A stretch of DNA of 64,000 nucleotides from Roseibium sp. Sym1 (GTDB lineage Bacteria > Pseudomonadota > Alphaproteobacteria > Rhizobiales > Stappiaceae). The DNA is taken from positions 1,678,501 through 1,742,500 of the forward strand of contig NZ_CP114786.1 of assembly GCF_027359675.1 (NCBI RefSeq), given 5' to 3'. A program made the translations under genes and the position numbers. Below, piece by piece: positions 18,628-30,342 of this stretch (position 1 is its first letter; each line of letters begins with the position of its first letter). A model generated the notes under the pieces. It was not told where the DNA came from. It saw only the letters and a program-made list of their open reading frames with translations, and searched no databases.

Positions 18628-19013
18628 TTCGATTGATGAATCCGCGATTTCAGGGGCGCCTCAGGGCGCCCTTTTTCGTGGCAATCGTAAAACTGCCATA
18701 GTGACGCAGGGGAGCTCGTTTTTGCGCAAATGATTCATGTATTTAAGAAAAATCCTTTGCCAGAAAACGCCTTTCAACAACTGTGGTCAGAAATGAATTA
18801 ACCGGGCTTCACAAGACTGTCACCTCGGCACTACAATACTCCCGTCACAAAAGGACTGTTCCGCTGTCCGATTGACCGGGCATCGGGCCATCCTGACGGA
18901 TGATCCTGCTTTCCCGTGATGCCGCGGGAATGCAGGGTGATCGGACTTTGATAGTTGGAGCAGTCCGGTTTCCTGTCGTGGGGAAGGAATGCTCTTGAAG
19001 TGAGGAGCGGAAG
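18628..19013. other. Intergenic region between leuC and the HNH gene
   Basis: This 390-bp gap holds the leuC terminator at its start, an AT-richer segment around 18720-18800, and the leader of the HNH gene. No coding frame is convincing, and I see no repeat or RNA gene. Confidence 0.55.
18652..18676 (+). terminator. Rho-independent terminator after leuC
   Basis: Stem AGGGGCGCC (18652-18660) pairs with GGCGCCCTT (18665-18673) with one G-U pair, a 4-nt loop and a run of five T. Confidence 0.85.
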
Positions 19014-19571
19014 GTGACGATAGCGGTTTCGTCGGGGGCTCATCCGGCGTTGGTGCTCAACGCGGATTACCGGCCTTTGAGCTACTACCCCTTGTCCTTG
19101 TGGAGTTGGCAGGACACCATCAAGGCAGTGTTTCTGGATCGGGTGAACATTGTCGCGGAATATGACGCGGCGGTCCGAAGTCCGAGCTTCGAGTTCCGAT
19201 TGCCCAGCGTCGTCTCGCTCAAGAGCTTCGTCAAACCCAGCCGATACCCTGCCTTTACCCGCTTCAACGTCTTTCTCCGCGACAAATTCCAGTGCCAGTA
19301 TTGCAGCTCCAAAGAAGAGCTGACCTTCGACCACCTCATTCCGCGCTCGAAGGGCGGTCTCACCACCTGGGACAATGTCATCACCGCCTGCTCCCCGTGC
19401 AACCTGCGCAAATCCAACAAGTCCTGCCAGCAGTTGAACATGTGGCCGATGCACATGCCCTTCCAGCCAACCATCCAGGACCTGCACAACAACGGTCGCG
19501 GATTTCCGCCGAACTATCTGCACGAGAGCTGGATGGACTTTCTCTACTGGGATACGGAACTGGAACCCTAG
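19014..19571 (+). CDS. HNH endonuclease family protein
   Basis: This 185-residue protein has an N-terminal domain (PALVLNADYRPLSYYPLSLWSWQDTIKAVF) and a C-terminal HNH nuclease fold. Zinc-type CxxC pairs are at 94-97 (CQYC) and 126-129 (CSPC). The catalytic DHLIPRSKGG starts at D106, with the Asn in WDNVITAC. It is a widely conserved, stand-alone chromosomal HNH gene in Rhizobiales rather than a homing enzyme, and its physiological role is not established. The start is GTG at 19014, chosen because GAGGAGCGG precedes it. Confidence 0.9.
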   Translation: MTIAVSSGAHPALVLNADYRPLSYYPLSLWSWQDTIKAVFLDRVNIVAEYDAAVRSPSFEFRLPSVVSLKSFVKPSRYPAFTRFNVFLRDKFQCQYCSSKEELTFDHLIPRSKGGLTTWDNVITACSPCNLRKSNKSCQQLNMWPMHMPFQPTIQDLHNNGRGFPPNYLHESWMDFLYWDTELEP

Positions 19572-19783
19572 GGGCGCCACGGGCGGTCGACTTCGGTTCC
19601 GGATTCGGCAGGCTTGCCGGATTACGGGAGCAACTGTGTCCCGTTTCTTCCCTGCGCTGTCCGGGACACGCAAATCGGAATGCCCGTCGCGAAAATTAAT
19701 GACTTGTTAATCTTTCCTGTATGATCCGGTTAATAGATTAGGTACATTTCTGTAGTAACTGTCGGGAAAATCTCGAGGCAGTT

Positions 19784-21199
19784 ATGCGTTATTTGCACTC
19801 ATTCAGATCCCTGACGAAAAATTTCCTTGCCGAAAGCAGCGGATCTATACTGCCGATCTTCGGCCTCATGGTCATCTTGATGCTGGTGATTGCAGGGGGC
19901 GCGTTTGACATTTCACGCACGGTGAACGCGCGCGAGAAGCTTTCCTATGCCATCGACGCAGCGGCACTGTCGGTTGCGGCCGACCTGTCGACAACCGTCA
20001 TGTCGGACGCCGAGATCACCCAGGCACTTGAGGATTCCTTCCGCGCCAATCTCAGCCAGGCGGAATTCCTGGACGACGTGATCGTCAATCTCGAATTCGA
20101 CGTGGATCCCGAAAACGGCACGATCGAGGTCTGTTCGTCGGCCATGCTCGGCACCTATTTCATTGACCTCGGAGGCTACGGCAAGGACGCCCTCGGACCG
20201 GACGTCCTGGGCTTCGGCACCTGTGGCAGCGTGACGTACTCGCGGTTCGACGTTGAGCTGGCCCTCGTTCTCGACGTTACCGGATCCATGCGCAACGACA
20301 TGGATACGCTGCGGGATGCCGCTGACGGCCTGGTCGACATCCTGATCCCGGACGGGACCGACGAGGAAGACAGCAAGGTCCGGATTTCGCTGGTCCCCTA
20401 CAGCCAGGGCGTCAATCTCGGGCCCTATGCCGACAAGGTCAAGGGAGATGCCTACGGCTATTCCGACGGTAGTGACTGTGTCACGGAACGCCAGGATTAT
20501 GACGACGGCAGCGAAACCTTTGAGGTGAAATACACGGACGATCCGTACGACTATTACGACGAGACGGATCCGCCGCCGGCGGCGACATTTTACGGCGGGG
20601 GCAGCAACCGCTGCTCCTCGGTTTCCGAAATGATCCCGCTGACGGCCGATCGAGAGGTTCTTGTGGATGCGATCGCGGCCCTTGACGACAATGGCGGTAC
20701 CGCGGGTCAGACCGGGGTTGTCTGGGGCTGGAACAGCCTGTCGCCGTTTTATGCCGAGGTCTGGCCGACAGACAGCAAGCCGGAAGCCTACGACAACGAC
20801 GATGTGCTCAAGTTCGCCATCATCATGACGGACGGCGACAACAACCGCTACTACGAGTTCGTCGAGGAAGAAGAGAACTGCGGCTGGCAATACTCCTGGA
20901 GCGGCTGGCGCTGGGAATGCAACACGGTGACCGTGAATGACTGGCGCGAACGCGGCGAAAGCGAGAGCTACTCAAACACCTCGTCGACCGATCAGCGCGC
21001 GCTCTGCGAGGCGATGAAGGAAGCCGGTATCGAGATCTTCGGTGTCTATTTCGGCTCCAACAACAGCTCCGCCGGTTCGCGGAACATGCAATCCTGTGCA
21101 AGCGACGGCAATTACTACCAGGCGACCAGTGCGGATGAACTCATCAATGCGTTCAGCAACATCGCCAAAAAGATCCAGCAGATCTTCATTTCCAGCTGA
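19784..21199 (+). CDS. TadG-like pilus-assembly protein with von Willebrand A domain
   Basis: This 471-residue protein has one N-terminal hydrophobic segment (about 20-40, SGSILPIFGLMVILMLVIAG) preceded by a short leader, as in TadE/TadG pseudopilins. A vWA domain begins near residue 157 with the MIDAS motif DVTGS (164-168); a second conserved acidic block is FAIIMTDGDNN. The insert between them is rich in Asp and Tyr. It ends SNIAKKIQQIFIS. Most TadG genes sit in a tad pilus cluster; this one is isolated. It is probably anchored in the inner membrane with the vWA domain outside, acting in adhesion or envelope structure. Confidence 0.87.
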   Translation: MRYLHSFRSLTKNFLAESSGSILPIFGLMVILMLVIAGGAFDISRTVNAREKLSYAIDAAALSVAADLSTTVMSDAEITQALEDSFRANLSQAEFLDDVIVNLEFDVDPENGTIEVCSSAMLGTYFIDLGGYGKDALGPDVLGFGTCGSVTYSRFDVELALVLDVTGSMRNDMDTLRDAADGLVDILIPDGTDEEDSKVRISLVPYSQGVNLGPYADKVKGDAYGYSDGSDCVTERQDYDDGSETFEVKYTDDPYDYYDETDPPPAATFYGGGSNRCSSVSEMIPLTADREVLVDAIAALDDNGGTAGQTGVVWGWNSLSPFYAEVWPTDSKPEAYDNDDVLKFAIIMTDGDNNRYYEFVEEEENCGWQYSWSGWRWECNTVTVNDWRERGESESYSNTSSTDQRALCEAMKEAGIEIFGVYFGSNNSSAGSRNMQSCASDGNYYQATSADELINAFSNIAKKIQQIFISS

Positions 21200-21227
21200 C
21201 CGAACGGGATACCGCCCGCCGAAAAAG

Positions 21228-21256
21228 AAAAGGCCTGCAGGATTTGCAGGCCTTTT
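21228..21256. terminator. Bidirectional terminator between tadG-like gene and acs
   Basis: Perfect 12-bp stem AAAAGGCCTGCA (21228-21239) with TGCAGGCCTTTT (21245-21256) and a 5-nt loop. It gives a T-run on both strands and lies between two convergent genes. Confidence 0.92.
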
Positions 21257-21288
21257 GTCGTTGGCGGGCAACCGTCGTTCCGGTCCGG

Positions 21289-23226
<1,938 letters not shown>

Positions 23227-23431
23227 GTGAAACCTCCCAGAAACCACAATTGGGCCGGCGGCGGGCTTTCTCCCCCTCACCGCGGCCTTGTTTTCCGGGG
23301 CCATTATGCGTATGGCCCCCTGACCCGTCCAGAACCTGGACTTGGTACTTTAGTCGGCCAGTCTTTGGTCTATGACAAGGCCTAAGACCTTCAAATGCGG
23401 ACGGTTTTACTCCTGAGCCCTTACGTTTGCG

Positions 23432-23830
23432 TCAGCTTAGCCAACCGATCAGGATTCCCTGAACCAGCAGCACGCCGAGCCAGTGACCGCCATCGATCAG
23501 GGTCAGTCGCCATGGCATGCCCTGGAACCGGTGATTGACAATCTGTGTCGTCATGACGATGCCGACCCAGATCATAAGCGCGGAGATGATCCCTGTGCGG
23601 ATGTTGGTCTCGCCAGTGTGGTAGATGATGCCGGCGAAGACAAAGGCCATGATCACCTGGCAGAAAAAGGCGGTGCCAAAGACCACCGGATTGGGCTTTG
23701 TCTGTTCCTCGGTCAGATCGGCTGCCTGCATCCAGGCCTTGCCGAGAACCCCGTACCAGAGCGCACCGAAAATGAAGGACGTTATGGCGGCAGCGGCCAC
23801 CGCAATCAGATTGACGCCATCGAACATCAT
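23432..23830 (-). CDS. DUF1761 family membrane protein
   Basis: This 132-residue protein has four predicted transmembrane helices and the DUF1761 N-terminal signature FIFGALWYGVLGKAWM. The remainder, with a TGETNIR loop and GHWLGVLLVQG at the C-terminus, fits the family. Function is unknown. GGAGGG stands 7 nt before the ATG. It is probably monocistronic. Confidence 0.85.
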   Translation of the reverse strand: MMFDGVNLIAVAAAAITSFIFGALWYGVLGKAWMQAADLTEEQTKPNPVVFGTAFFCQVIMAFVFAGIIYHTGETNIRTGIISALMIWVGIVMTTQIVNHRFQGMPWRLTLIDGGHWLGVLLVQGILIGWLS

Positions 23831-23882
23831 GGACCACCCTCCGCAATTTTAAGGAGCAGCGTGGGCGGTATTGATCCAAAGA

Positions 23883-24593
23883 TCAAGTACCGGATTTCAG
23901 CCAGACCGACAGTTTTCCGCAGTCTTCGAAGCCGAGCTGCCGGTAGACGGGCAGCAGCGCGTCGTCGGTCTCGTAGGTACAGACCGGCTTGTGGCCGTAA
24001 GGCTCCAGAAGTTCCTGCAAAGCGCTGTAGCGCCAGTTTCTGCGGCAGAACATGTTGGTAAGGCCGACCACTTCCTTGCCGTCCAGCTTCGGACCGGTGT
24101 TGAATACGGCGCCAGCCTTGAGCTGGCCATCCTTGCTGATCGCCGCGAAGTCGATTGACCGGTTTTTCAGGAGCCTTGACGAAAACACGCCATGCAGCTG
24201 GTCATTGCTGTTCCACGCGGCAAGCCATTTTTTCAATGCCTCGCCGTGGGCGACCTTGTGCCAGTCCGGCCGGATCGGCGGCCGTTTGTCCGTTTTGGCC
24301 TTTCTGAACAGCCAGGTGCCGGAAAAGAGCTTTTCAAATCCGATCGGCGCAAGATCCAGGCTATCGAAACTGTCCTTGACCGCAGCACCCTCGGGCAGGG
24401 TTTCGAGGTTCTCGTATACATCCGCGCCCGGACTGGCGGTCAGCGTGACCATGTTCGGATAAAGCGGCAGGGACTTTTCCCGCGCAATCCAGTGGCCGTT
24501 GTGGAATTCGGTTTTCGCCCCGGCGGCCTTCAAGACCGCATTGCACCAGAACGCATTGTTGTGCGCGCAGGCGTCCTGTCTGTCAGCAATCAT
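23883..24593 (-). CDS. GNAT-like acetyltransferase, hypothetical
   Basis: This 236-residue protein has an N-terminal part without a recognised family (MIADRQDACAHNNAFW) and a C-terminal half with the layout of a GNAT fold: FAAISKDGQLKAGAVFN, then GLTNMFCRRNWRYSALQELLE, and ending VYRQLGFEDCGKLSVWLK, where YRQLGF is the usual last GNAT element. It starts 18 nt after ureG on the same strand and may be co-transcribed with the urease genes, though no link to nickel or urea is evident. Substrate unknown. Confidence 0.7.
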   Translation of the reverse strand: MIADRQDACAHNNAFWCNAVLKAAGAKTEFHNGHWIAREKSLPLYPNMVTLTASPGADVYENLETLPEGAAVKDSFDSLDLAPIGFEKLFSGTWLFRKAKTDKRPPIRPDWHKVAHGEALKKWLAAWNSNDQLHGVFSSRLLKNRSIDFAAISKDGQLKAGAVFNTGPKLDGKEVVGLTNMFCRRNWRYSALQELLEPYGHKPVCTYETDDALLPVYRQLGFEDCGKLSVWLKSGT

Positions 24594-24611
24594 CGAGATC
24601 GTCTTTTGAAT

Positions 24612-25229
24612 TCAGGCGTCCAGCCCACCCTTTTGAACGACGAACTCTACCACGGATTCGATGCCCTCGCCCGCCTTCATGTTGGCAAAGACAAACGGCC
24701 GGTTCTTGCGCATCTTCGCCGCGTCCCGGTCCATCACGCCGAGGTCGGCGCCGACATAAGGGGCCAGATCGGTCTTGTTGATGATCAGGAGGTCCGAGCG
24801 GGTGATGCCCGGTCCGCCCTTGCGCGGGATTTCCTCGCCGGCGGCAACATCGATCACGTAAAGCGTCAGATCGGCCAGTTCGGGCGAGAATGTCGCGGCC
24901 AGGTTGTCGCCGCCCGACTCGATCAGGATCAGGTCAAGGTCCGGGATCGATTTGCTGAGATCGGCGACGGCGGCAAGGTTGATCGAGGCGTCCTCGCGAA
25001 TGGCGGTATGCGGGCAGCCGCCCGTCTCGACACCGCGGATGCGGTCGCTGGTCAGGGCCTGGGAGCGCATCAGCGCCTCGGCATCCTCGCTGGTGTAGAT
25101 GTCGTTGGTGATGACGGCGAGCGAGTATTTCTCGCGCATGGCCTTGCACAGCCTGTCGGTGAGCGTGGTCTTGCCCGCCCCGACCGGGCCGCCGATACCG
25201 ACACGCAAGGGACCGTTTTTGGAACTCAT
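24612..25229 (-). CDS. ureG: Urease accessory GTPase UreG
   Basis: This 205-residue SIMIBI GTPase delivers nickel during urease maturation. The P-loop is [17 protein letters not shown] near residue 10, followed by [26 protein letters not shown] (nickel-binding CPH), [15 protein letters not shown] and the [13 protein letters not shown] base-recognition motif. The start overlaps the ureF stop (ATGA), so translation is coupled. Confidence 0.97.
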   Translation of the reverse strand: MSSKNGPLRVGIGGPVGAGKTTLTDRLCKAMREKYSLAVITNDIYTSEDAEALMRSQALTSDRIRGVETGGCPHTAIREDASINLAAVADLSKSIPDLDLILIESGGDNLAATFSPELADLTLYVIDVAAGEEIPRKGGPGITRSDLLIINKTDLAPYVGADLGVMDRDAAKMRKNRPFVFANMKAGEGIESVVEFVVQKGGLDA

Positions 25230-25939
25230 GATCGGAACAACCTCGAATACTGGGTTTCATGGGTCATGGAGGCGATATCGGCCAGGAAGGTGGAACTGCC
25301 GAGCTCGGCAAGATCCGCCGCCGCGGCCTCCCTGGCGATCTCGAAAATGACGGTTTCCAGACCGGCCAGCACACCCTGGCCCTCGCTTTGGCCGAGCGGC
25401 ACGGTGCGGATAGCGGCATGGACCAGATTGGCGGCAAAGGCCTGCAGGTAGGCGGTCAGTGCAGCCTCTTCGGCAATGTCATGTGCCGCGCAGGTCAGGC
25501 CGACAGCCACCGGATACGGCCAGGGTTCGTCGTTTGCACCGGTGAGCGCGCGAAACAGGTTGGCTGCCGGGGCCGCGCCCTCCGGAAGCCAGCTTGCGCG
25601 GATTGCGGTGATGAAGGCCGTGCCCTGGGCACTTGTTTCCAGGTGCCGTTCCCTTGATGGCTGCAGTGCCAGGCCGAGATCGCGCAGTTCCGTCACTTTT
25701 TCCGAGTTGCCGTCCCGGGTCGCGCGCAGGGTCTCCTTCAGCAGGATGCCGTCGGTACGGCCGGCGCCGTAGCGCAGGACGTCCTCCAGCCAGGATCTGA
25801 GGACGGCGGCGTCGGCGACCGAGCCCTCCTCGACCACCTGCTCCAGTCCGTGGCTGTAGGTGAAGGCGCCGACCGGAAAGCCCGGCGACAGAAAGGTCAT
25901 CAGCCGGTAGAGGGCCGAAAGGGAAACCGGGTCAGTCAT
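25226..25939 (-). CDS. ureF: Urease accessory protein UreF
   Basis: This 237-residue all-helical protein forms the UreD-UreF-UreG complex that activates urease. Family residues are [23 protein letters not shown] near the N-terminus and the C-terminal RLFRS. The ATG at 25939 ([19 protein letters not shown]) is preferred because it overlaps the ureE stop by 8 nt; the open frame extends to 25999 inside the ureE His tail without family similarity. Confidence 0.94.
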   Translation of the reverse strand: MTDPVSLSALYRLMTFLSPGFPVGAFTYSHGLEQVVEEGSVADAAVLRSWLEDVLRYGAGRTDGILLKETLRATRDGNSEKVTELRDLGLALQPSRERHLETSAQGTAFITAIRASWLPEGAAPAANLFRALTGANDEPWPYPVAVGLTCAAHDIAEEAALTAYLQAFAANLVHAAIRTVPLGQSEGQGVLAGLETVIFEIAREAAAADLAELGSSTFLADIASMTHETQYSRLFRS

Positions 25940-26438
25940 GGCTGTGGTGATGATGATGTCCGTGGGAATGCCCGTGACCATGTCCGTGGTCGTGTCCATG
26001 GGTCTGGCCGTGGCCGTAGGCGCCGCCTTCCGGATCGAACGGCGCGGAGATTGGCGTCAGTTTGCCGCCGAGCTTTTGCACCATGTCCTCGATGACGTGA
26101 TCGCGGCGGATCCTTAACGTGTCGCCCATCAGTTGGGTCGGCAGGTGCCGGTTGCCGAGGTGCCAGGCGATCTTCACCAGATGGGCGGTATCCCGGGCGG
26201 CGATTTCGACAAGGTCTTCCGGCTCGGCCAGAACCTCGACAATGCGGCCGTCCTCCAGTTCCAGGCCGTCCCCGTGGCGCAGATGCACGGCGGCCGGTTC
26301 ATCCAGCAGGAATGTCAGACCGGCATCGCCGGTCAGCACCGCGCGGCGGCGGTGGCGGTCTTCCCGGTCGAGGGTGACACGGTCGGCGGCCTCCCCCTGC
26401 CAGGTTCCGGCTTCATGAATTCTCTCGATCCGGATCAT
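25932..26438 (-). CDS. ureE: Urease accessory nickel chaperone UreE
   Basis: This 168-residue metallochaperone has the N-terminal UreE domain ([20 protein letters not shown]) and the metal-binding C-terminal domain with YHLGNRH-like [11 protein letters not shown]. The C-terminus is an extended His-rich tail (about 20 residues of GH/DH/HH, ending HHHHSHD), which stores nickel. The start overlaps the GST stop by 4 nt. Confidence 0.95.
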   Translation of the reverse strand: MIRIERIHEAGTWQGEAADRVTLDREDRHRRRAVLTGDAGLTFLLDEPAAVHLRHGDGLELEDGRIVEVLAEPEDLVEIAARDTAHLVKIAWHLGNRHLPTQLMGDTLRIRRDHVIEDMVQKLGGKLTPISAPFDPEGGAYGHGQTHGHDHGHGHGHSHGHHHHHSHD

Positions 26439-27040
26439 GCCGCCTCGGTCACTTTCGCCATCATGGCCTGGAAGGCGGGACGCTCGCGCAGGCGCTTGAA
26501 ATAGTCATGGACCGGGCCTTCGCCGGGCAGGTCGAACTTGGCGGCGACAGCCCAACCGGCGCAATGGCCGATAATGATGTCGGCGATGGTGAAGGTTTCG
26601 CCCATGGCATAGGGGCCGTCGCCGATCCGTGCTCCGAGGATCTCGAGACCGCGCGCGAATTCGTATCGGCAGACATCCTTGACGTCCGGCGCGCGCTTGT
26701 CTTCCGGATTGATGAAGGTGTTCTTGGCCGCCGTCCACAGCGCGCCTTCCAGCACGTCGACGCCGAACTGTGAAAAGCTGTCCTGCCGCGCGCGCTCCAG
26801 CGTGCCGGCCGGAAAGGTGAACTTGCCGTGCTTGTCCGCGAGATAGGTGCAGATGGCAACGGAATCCGTGATCGGCTCGTCGCCGTCCATCAGTACCGGC
26901 ACCTTGCCGCTCGGATTGACCGCCCGGACCGCGTCCGACTGCGGCAAGGCCGGGTCGAGCTCGTAAGGCTCGCCCAGTTCCTCCAGCAGCCACATCACCC
27001 GCATGGCGCGGGTGCGCGGAAAACCGATGACCTTGTACAT
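26435..27040 (-). CDS. Glutathione S-transferase family protein
   Basis: This 201-residue protein has a thioredoxin-like N-terminal domain starting [22 protein letters not shown], the cis-Pro segment NPSGKVPVL, and [12 protein letters not shown], which contacts glutathione in the family. A helical C-terminal domain follows ([15 protein letters not shown]). It lies inside the urease operon between ureC and ureE, 31 nt after ureC and overlapping ureE by 4 nt, so it is clearly co-translated. Its role there is unknown; thiol protection during nickel handling is one speculation. Confidence 0.9.
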   Translation of the reverse strand: MYKVIGFPRTRAMRVMWLLEELGEPYELDPALPQSDAVRAVNPSGKVPVLMDGDEPITDSVAICTYLADKHGKFTFPAGTLERARQDSFSQFGVDVLEGALWTAAKNTFINPEDKRAPDVKDVCRYEFARGLEILGARIGDGPYAMGETFTIADIIIGHCAGWAVAAKFDLPGEGPVHDYFKRLRERPAFQAMMAKVTEAA

Positions 27041-27071
27041 GTGCTACTCCCTGTGTTTCCCGGCGCGGAGC

Positions 27072-28784
27072 TTAGAACAGGAAATAGCGCTGTGCCATCG
27101 GCAGCACGTCTGCGGGTTCACATGTCAGCAATTCACCGTTCGCGCGGACTTCGTAGGTCTCCGGATGCACCTCGATCTCCGGTGTCATGTTGTTGTGGAT
27201 CATGGATTTCTTGGAAATGCCGCCCCTTGTGTTCTTGACGGGCAGCACGAGGCTGTCGAGTCCTGCCTTTTCCTTGACCCCGATGTCATAGGCGGCCTGG
27301 GACACGAAGGTGACGCGGCTGTGGGTCATCATCTTGCCGTAGGAAGCGAACATCGGCCGGTAGTGAACCGGCTGCGGTGTCGGAATGGAGCCGTTCGGAT
27401 CGCCCATCGGCGCGGTCGCGATCGAGCCGAACTTGAGCACCAGGGACGGCTTGATGCCGAAGAATTGCGGGTCCCAAAGGACGAGGTCCGCCAGCTTGCC
27501 GATCTCGACGGAGCCGATGTGTTCGTCAAGCCCGTGGGCAATCGCCGGATTGATGGTGGTCTTGGCAATGTAGCGCTTGACCCGGAGGTTGTCGTTGTCG
27601 CCGGTTTCCTCCGCCAGGCGGCCCCGCTGGACCTTCATCTTGTGGGCGGTCTGCATGGTGCGGATGATGATTTCACCGACGCGGCCCATGGCCTGGCTGT
27701 CGGAGGAAATGATCGAGAAGGCGCCCATGTCGTGGAGAATGTCTTCCGCGGCGATCGTCTCCTTGCGGATGCGGCTCTCGGCGAAGGCAACGTCTTCCGG
27801 AATGTCCTTGTGCAGGTGGTGGCACACCATGAGCATGTCGAGATGCTCTTCCAGGGTGTTGACCGTGTACGGACGGGTCGGGTTGGTCGAGGACGGGATC
27901 ACGTTCATCTCGCCGACCACCTTGATGATGTCAGGCGCGTGGCCACCGCCTGCCCCTTCCGTGTGGAACGCATGGATGGTGCGGTTCTTGAACGCCGCCG
28001 TGGTGTTTTCGACGAAGCCGCTTTCGTTGAGCGTGTCGGTGTGGATCATCACCTGGACGTCGTATTCGTCCGCCACGGACAGGCAATTGTCGATGGTCGC
28101 CGGCGTAGAGCCCCAGTCCTCGTGAATCTTCAGGGCTGCGGCGCCGGCCATGACCTGCTCTTCCAGGGCCGCGGGCAGCGAGGCGTTGCCCTTGCCGGCA
28201 AAGAGCATGTTCATCGGAAAGCTGTCGGCCGCCTGCAGCATGCGCGTGATGTGCCACGGACCGGGTGTGCAGGTCGTCGCGTTCGTGCCCGTGGCCGGGC
28301 CTGTTCCGCCGCCGATCATGGTGGTCACACCCGAACACAGCGCCTCGTCGACCTGTTGCGGACAGATGAAGTGGATATGGGCGTCGATCGAACCGGCCGT
28401 CAGGATCTTGCCCTCGCCGGCGATGGCCTCGGTGCCGGGACCGACGATGATGTCGACACCGGACTGCACGTCCGGATTGCCGGCCTTGCCGATGCCGACG
28501 ATCCTGCCGTCCTTCAGGCCGACATCGGCCTTGACGATGCCGGAATGGTCGATGATCACGGCATTGGTGATCACCGTGTCGACGGCGCCGGCGGACCGTG
28601 GCGCCTGCGACTGGCCCATGCCGTCGCGGATGACCTTGCCGCCGCCAAATTTCACCTCGTCGCCCGGGGTGGTGTAATCCTTCTCGATCTCGATGACGAG
28701 TTCCGTGTCGGCGAGACGCATGCGGTCGCCGGTTGTCGGTCCGAACATGTCCGCATAAGCGGCGCGGGACATTTTGTAAGCCAT
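27072..28784 (-). CDS. ureC: Urease subunit alpha
   Basis: This 570-residue catalytic subunit hydrolyses urea to ammonia and carbamate. The dinickel ligands are present: IDAHIHF, the carbamylated Lys in [12 protein letters not shown], and the histidines in MIHTDTLNE and [14 protein letters not shown]. The mobile flap [22 protein letters not shown] with its Cys-His-His is intact. It ends [17 protein letters not shown] precedes the ATG. It is separated from ureB by two DUF1311-type genes. Confidence 0.98.
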   Translation of the reverse strand: MAYKMSRAAYADMFGPTTGDRMRLADTELVIEIEKDYTTPGDEVKFGGGKVIRDGMGQSQAPRSAGAVDTVITNAVIIDHSGIVKADVGLKDGRIVGIGKAGNPDVQSGVDIIVGPGTEAIAGEGKILTAGSIDAHIHFICPQQVDEALCSGVTTMIGGGTGPATGTNATTCTPGPWHITRMLQAADSFPMNMLFAGKGNASLPAALEEQVMAGAAALKIHEDWGSTPATIDNCLSVADEYDVQVMIHTDTLNESGFVENTTAAFKNRTIHAFHTEGAGGGHAPDIIKVVGEMNVIPSSTNPTRPYTVNTLEEHLDMLMVCHHLHKDIPEDVAFAESRIRKETIAAEDILHDMGAFSIISSDSQAMGRVGEIIIRTMQTAHKMKVQRGRLAEETGDNDNLRVKRYIAKTTINPAIAHGLDEHIGSVEIGKLADLVLWDPQFFGIKPSLVLKFGSIATAPMGDPNGSIPTPQPVHYRPMFASYGKMMTHSRVTFVSQAAYDIGVKEKAGLDSLVLPVKNTRGGISKKSMIHNNMTPEIEVHPETYEVRANGELLTCEPADVLPMAQRYFLF

Positions 28785-28818
28785 TTTTTCTCCAATCAGC
28801 GATCAGAAATCGGTGTCA

Positions 28819-29247
28819 TCAGTTGCCGTAATCTTCCAGCGTTGCGGTCAGGTCGTCGGTACGCTTCATCGTCAGGACGATCTTGCAGTTGCGGTAAAGC
28901 TCCTGGCCGCGGGTGCCGCCCATAAACGGAAACGCATAGGCGGTGCAGTCCTTGTCGGCATAGTCCGTCCAGACGGTCTGGGCTTTCTCGAGCGCGTCCG
29001 GACTGCCCTTGAGGTGTTCCGGCAGGGCGTCATCCAGTTCAACGACCTTGGCGTGCAGTTTCACGTAGGCCGCCGCCATTCTGGCCTCGGCATCCTTCAG
29101 GGCCTTTTCGGCGCAGAAGGTGCGCTCGGAATTGTTCAGCGGATAGCCGCAATCGATCGTGTCCTGGGCGGCTGCGGGCATGACGGGGGCTGTCGTGAGA
29201 CAGGCGGCTCCCAAAAGGGTGCCGGCAAGGGTGTGTCCGCAGGTCAA
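28819..29247 (-). CDS. Exported LprI/DUF1311-type protein, second copy
   Basis: This 142-residue protein has a signal peptide (MTCGHTLAGTLLGAACL... PAAAQD) and then the DUF1311/LprI pattern: DCGYPLNNSERTFCAEKALKDAEARMAAAYVKL and WTDYADKDCTAYAF. Some family members inhibit lysozyme, but others are uncharacterised. The start is TTG at 29247, overlapping the stop of the preceding paralogue (TTGA) and preceded by GGAGGGG. It is tandem with the next gene and embedded between ureB and ureC, an unusual position. Confidence 0.8.
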   Translation of the reverse strand: MTCGHTLAGTLLGAACLTTAPVMPAAAQDTIDCGYPLNNSERTFCAEKALKDAEARMAAAYVKLHAKVVELDDALPEHLKGSPDALEKAQTVWTDYADKDCTAYAFPFMGGTRGQELYRNCKIVLTMKRTDDLTATLEDYGN

Positions 29248-29678
29248 TTGCCGAGCCCCTCCGCGAGGGATTGCAGTTCCGTCACCCGTTGCCGGGTCAG
29301 GTCGGCCCGGCAGCCATAAACCAGCATCGGCTCCATCGTGCCGCCCCGGGCGAGAAAGCCGTAGGCCTCGCAGGCCTTGTCGCGGTAGGGGATCCAGGCG
29401 CGCTGGGCGTCACGCAATGTGTCGGCGGCCCCTTTCAGGTCATCCGGCAGGTAGCTGTCGGTCTCGCGCATCTTCGCCATGGCCTTCTTGTAGACCGTGT
29501 TCAGCTCCGCATCCGCCTTCTGCCAGTCGAGATCCGCGCAACGGGTCATTTCCGACTGCGTCATGGCGTTGTCGCAGTCGGGCGTCTCCTGCGCGGCCGC
29601 GGAAAGCGGCCATGCAATCGCGGCCAGTGCAAGCATTGCCGCCGAAACGCCGACCGCCCGGTACGGGGCCTTCGACAT
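29244..29678 (-). CDS. Exported LprI/DUF1311-type protein, first copy
   Basis: This 144-residue protein has a signal peptide (MSKAPYRAVGVSAAML... LSAAAQE) and the DUF1311 pattern: DCDNAMTQSEMTRCADLDWQKADAELNTVYKKAM and WIPYRDKACEAYGF. It resembles its downstream neighbour in layout, length and paired Cys, so the two look like a tandem duplication. The frame is open to a TTG at 29699 that overlaps the ureB stop; I prefer the ATG at 29678, which gives a normal signal peptide. It is co-directional with the urease genes. Confidence 0.78.
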   Translation of the reverse strand: MSKAPYRAVGVSAAMLALAAIAWPLSAAAQETPDCDNAMTQSEMTRCADLDWQKADAELNTVYKKAMAKMRETDSYLPDDLKGAADTLRDAQRAWIPYRDKACEAYGFLARGGTMEPMLVYGCRADLTRQRVTELQSLAEGLGN

Positions 29679-29695
29679 GATGGTGGTCCGTCCGT

Positions 29696-30001
29696 TCAAA
29701 GCTTGCCCATGACTTTCTGGTTGAAGCCATAGACCGTGCGGTCGCCCGCGTAGGGCACCAGCGTCACGGTGCGGGTCTGTCCGGGCTCGAAACGCACGGC
29801 GGTGCCTGCGGGAATATCCAGCCGCATGCCACGGGCCTTGTCCCTGTCGAAGGACAGGCCCTCGTTGGTTTCGAAGAAATGATAGTGACTGCCGACCTGA
29901 ATAGGCCTGTCGCCGGCATTGGACACATCCAGGGTCACGGTCTCCAGACCCGCGTTCAATTCGATTTCGCCCTCTGCCGGGAACAATTCTCCAGGAATCA
30001 T
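29696..30001 (-). CDS. ureB: Urease subunit beta
   Basis: This 101-residue structural subunit starts [20 protein letters not shown] and contains [22 protein letters not shown] and [16 protein letters not shown], all diagnostic of UreB. It ends at the usual short C-terminus. CAAGGAGAC precedes the ATG. It lies 20 nt after ureA. Confidence 0.97.
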   Translation of the reverse strand: MIPGELFPAEGEIELNAGLETVTLDVSNAGDRPIQVGSHYHFFETNEGLSFDRDKARGMRLDIPAGTAVRFEPGQTRTVTLVPYAGDRTVYGFNQKVMGKL

Positions 30002-30021
30002 GTTGTGTCTCCTTGCAAGGG

Positions 30022-30324
30022 TCAGCGGATCGGTTCGTGCACGGTCACGAGTTTGGTACCGTCGGGAAATGTGGCTTCCACCTGAACATCGTGGATCATT
30101 TCGGAGACGCCTTCCATGACCTGGTCACGGGTGAGCACCTTGGCACCTGCGGACATCAGATCCGCTACCGTGCGGCCGTCCCGAGCCCCTTCAACGACAA
30201 AATCGGTGATCAGCGCGACAGCTTCCGGATGGTTCAGCTTGACCCCTCTTTCGAGGCGACGGCGGGCCACCATGGCGGCCATCGATATCAGCAGCTTGTC
30301 TTTTTCACGTGGCGTCAGGATCAT
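30022..30324 (-). CDS. ureA: Urease subunit gamma
   Basis: This 100-residue subunit starts [20 protein letters not shown] and has [19 protein letters not shown], then [25 protein letters not shown], the UreA hallmark. GGAGGACC precedes the ATG. It is second in the operon, 18 nt after ureD. Confidence 0.97.
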   Translation of the reverse strand: MILTPREKDKLLISMAAMVARRRLERGVKLNHPEAVALITDFVVEGARDGRTVADLMSAGAKVLTRDQVMEGVSEMIHDVQVEATFPDGTKLVTVHEPIR

Positions 30325-30342
30325 ATGAGTGGGTCCTCCAAA

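Noticed and set aside
27003..28925. A 640-codon open frame opposite ureC
   Set aside because: It is the reverse-complement shadow of ureC, with low-complexity Gly/Asp/Arg composition and no recognised domain.
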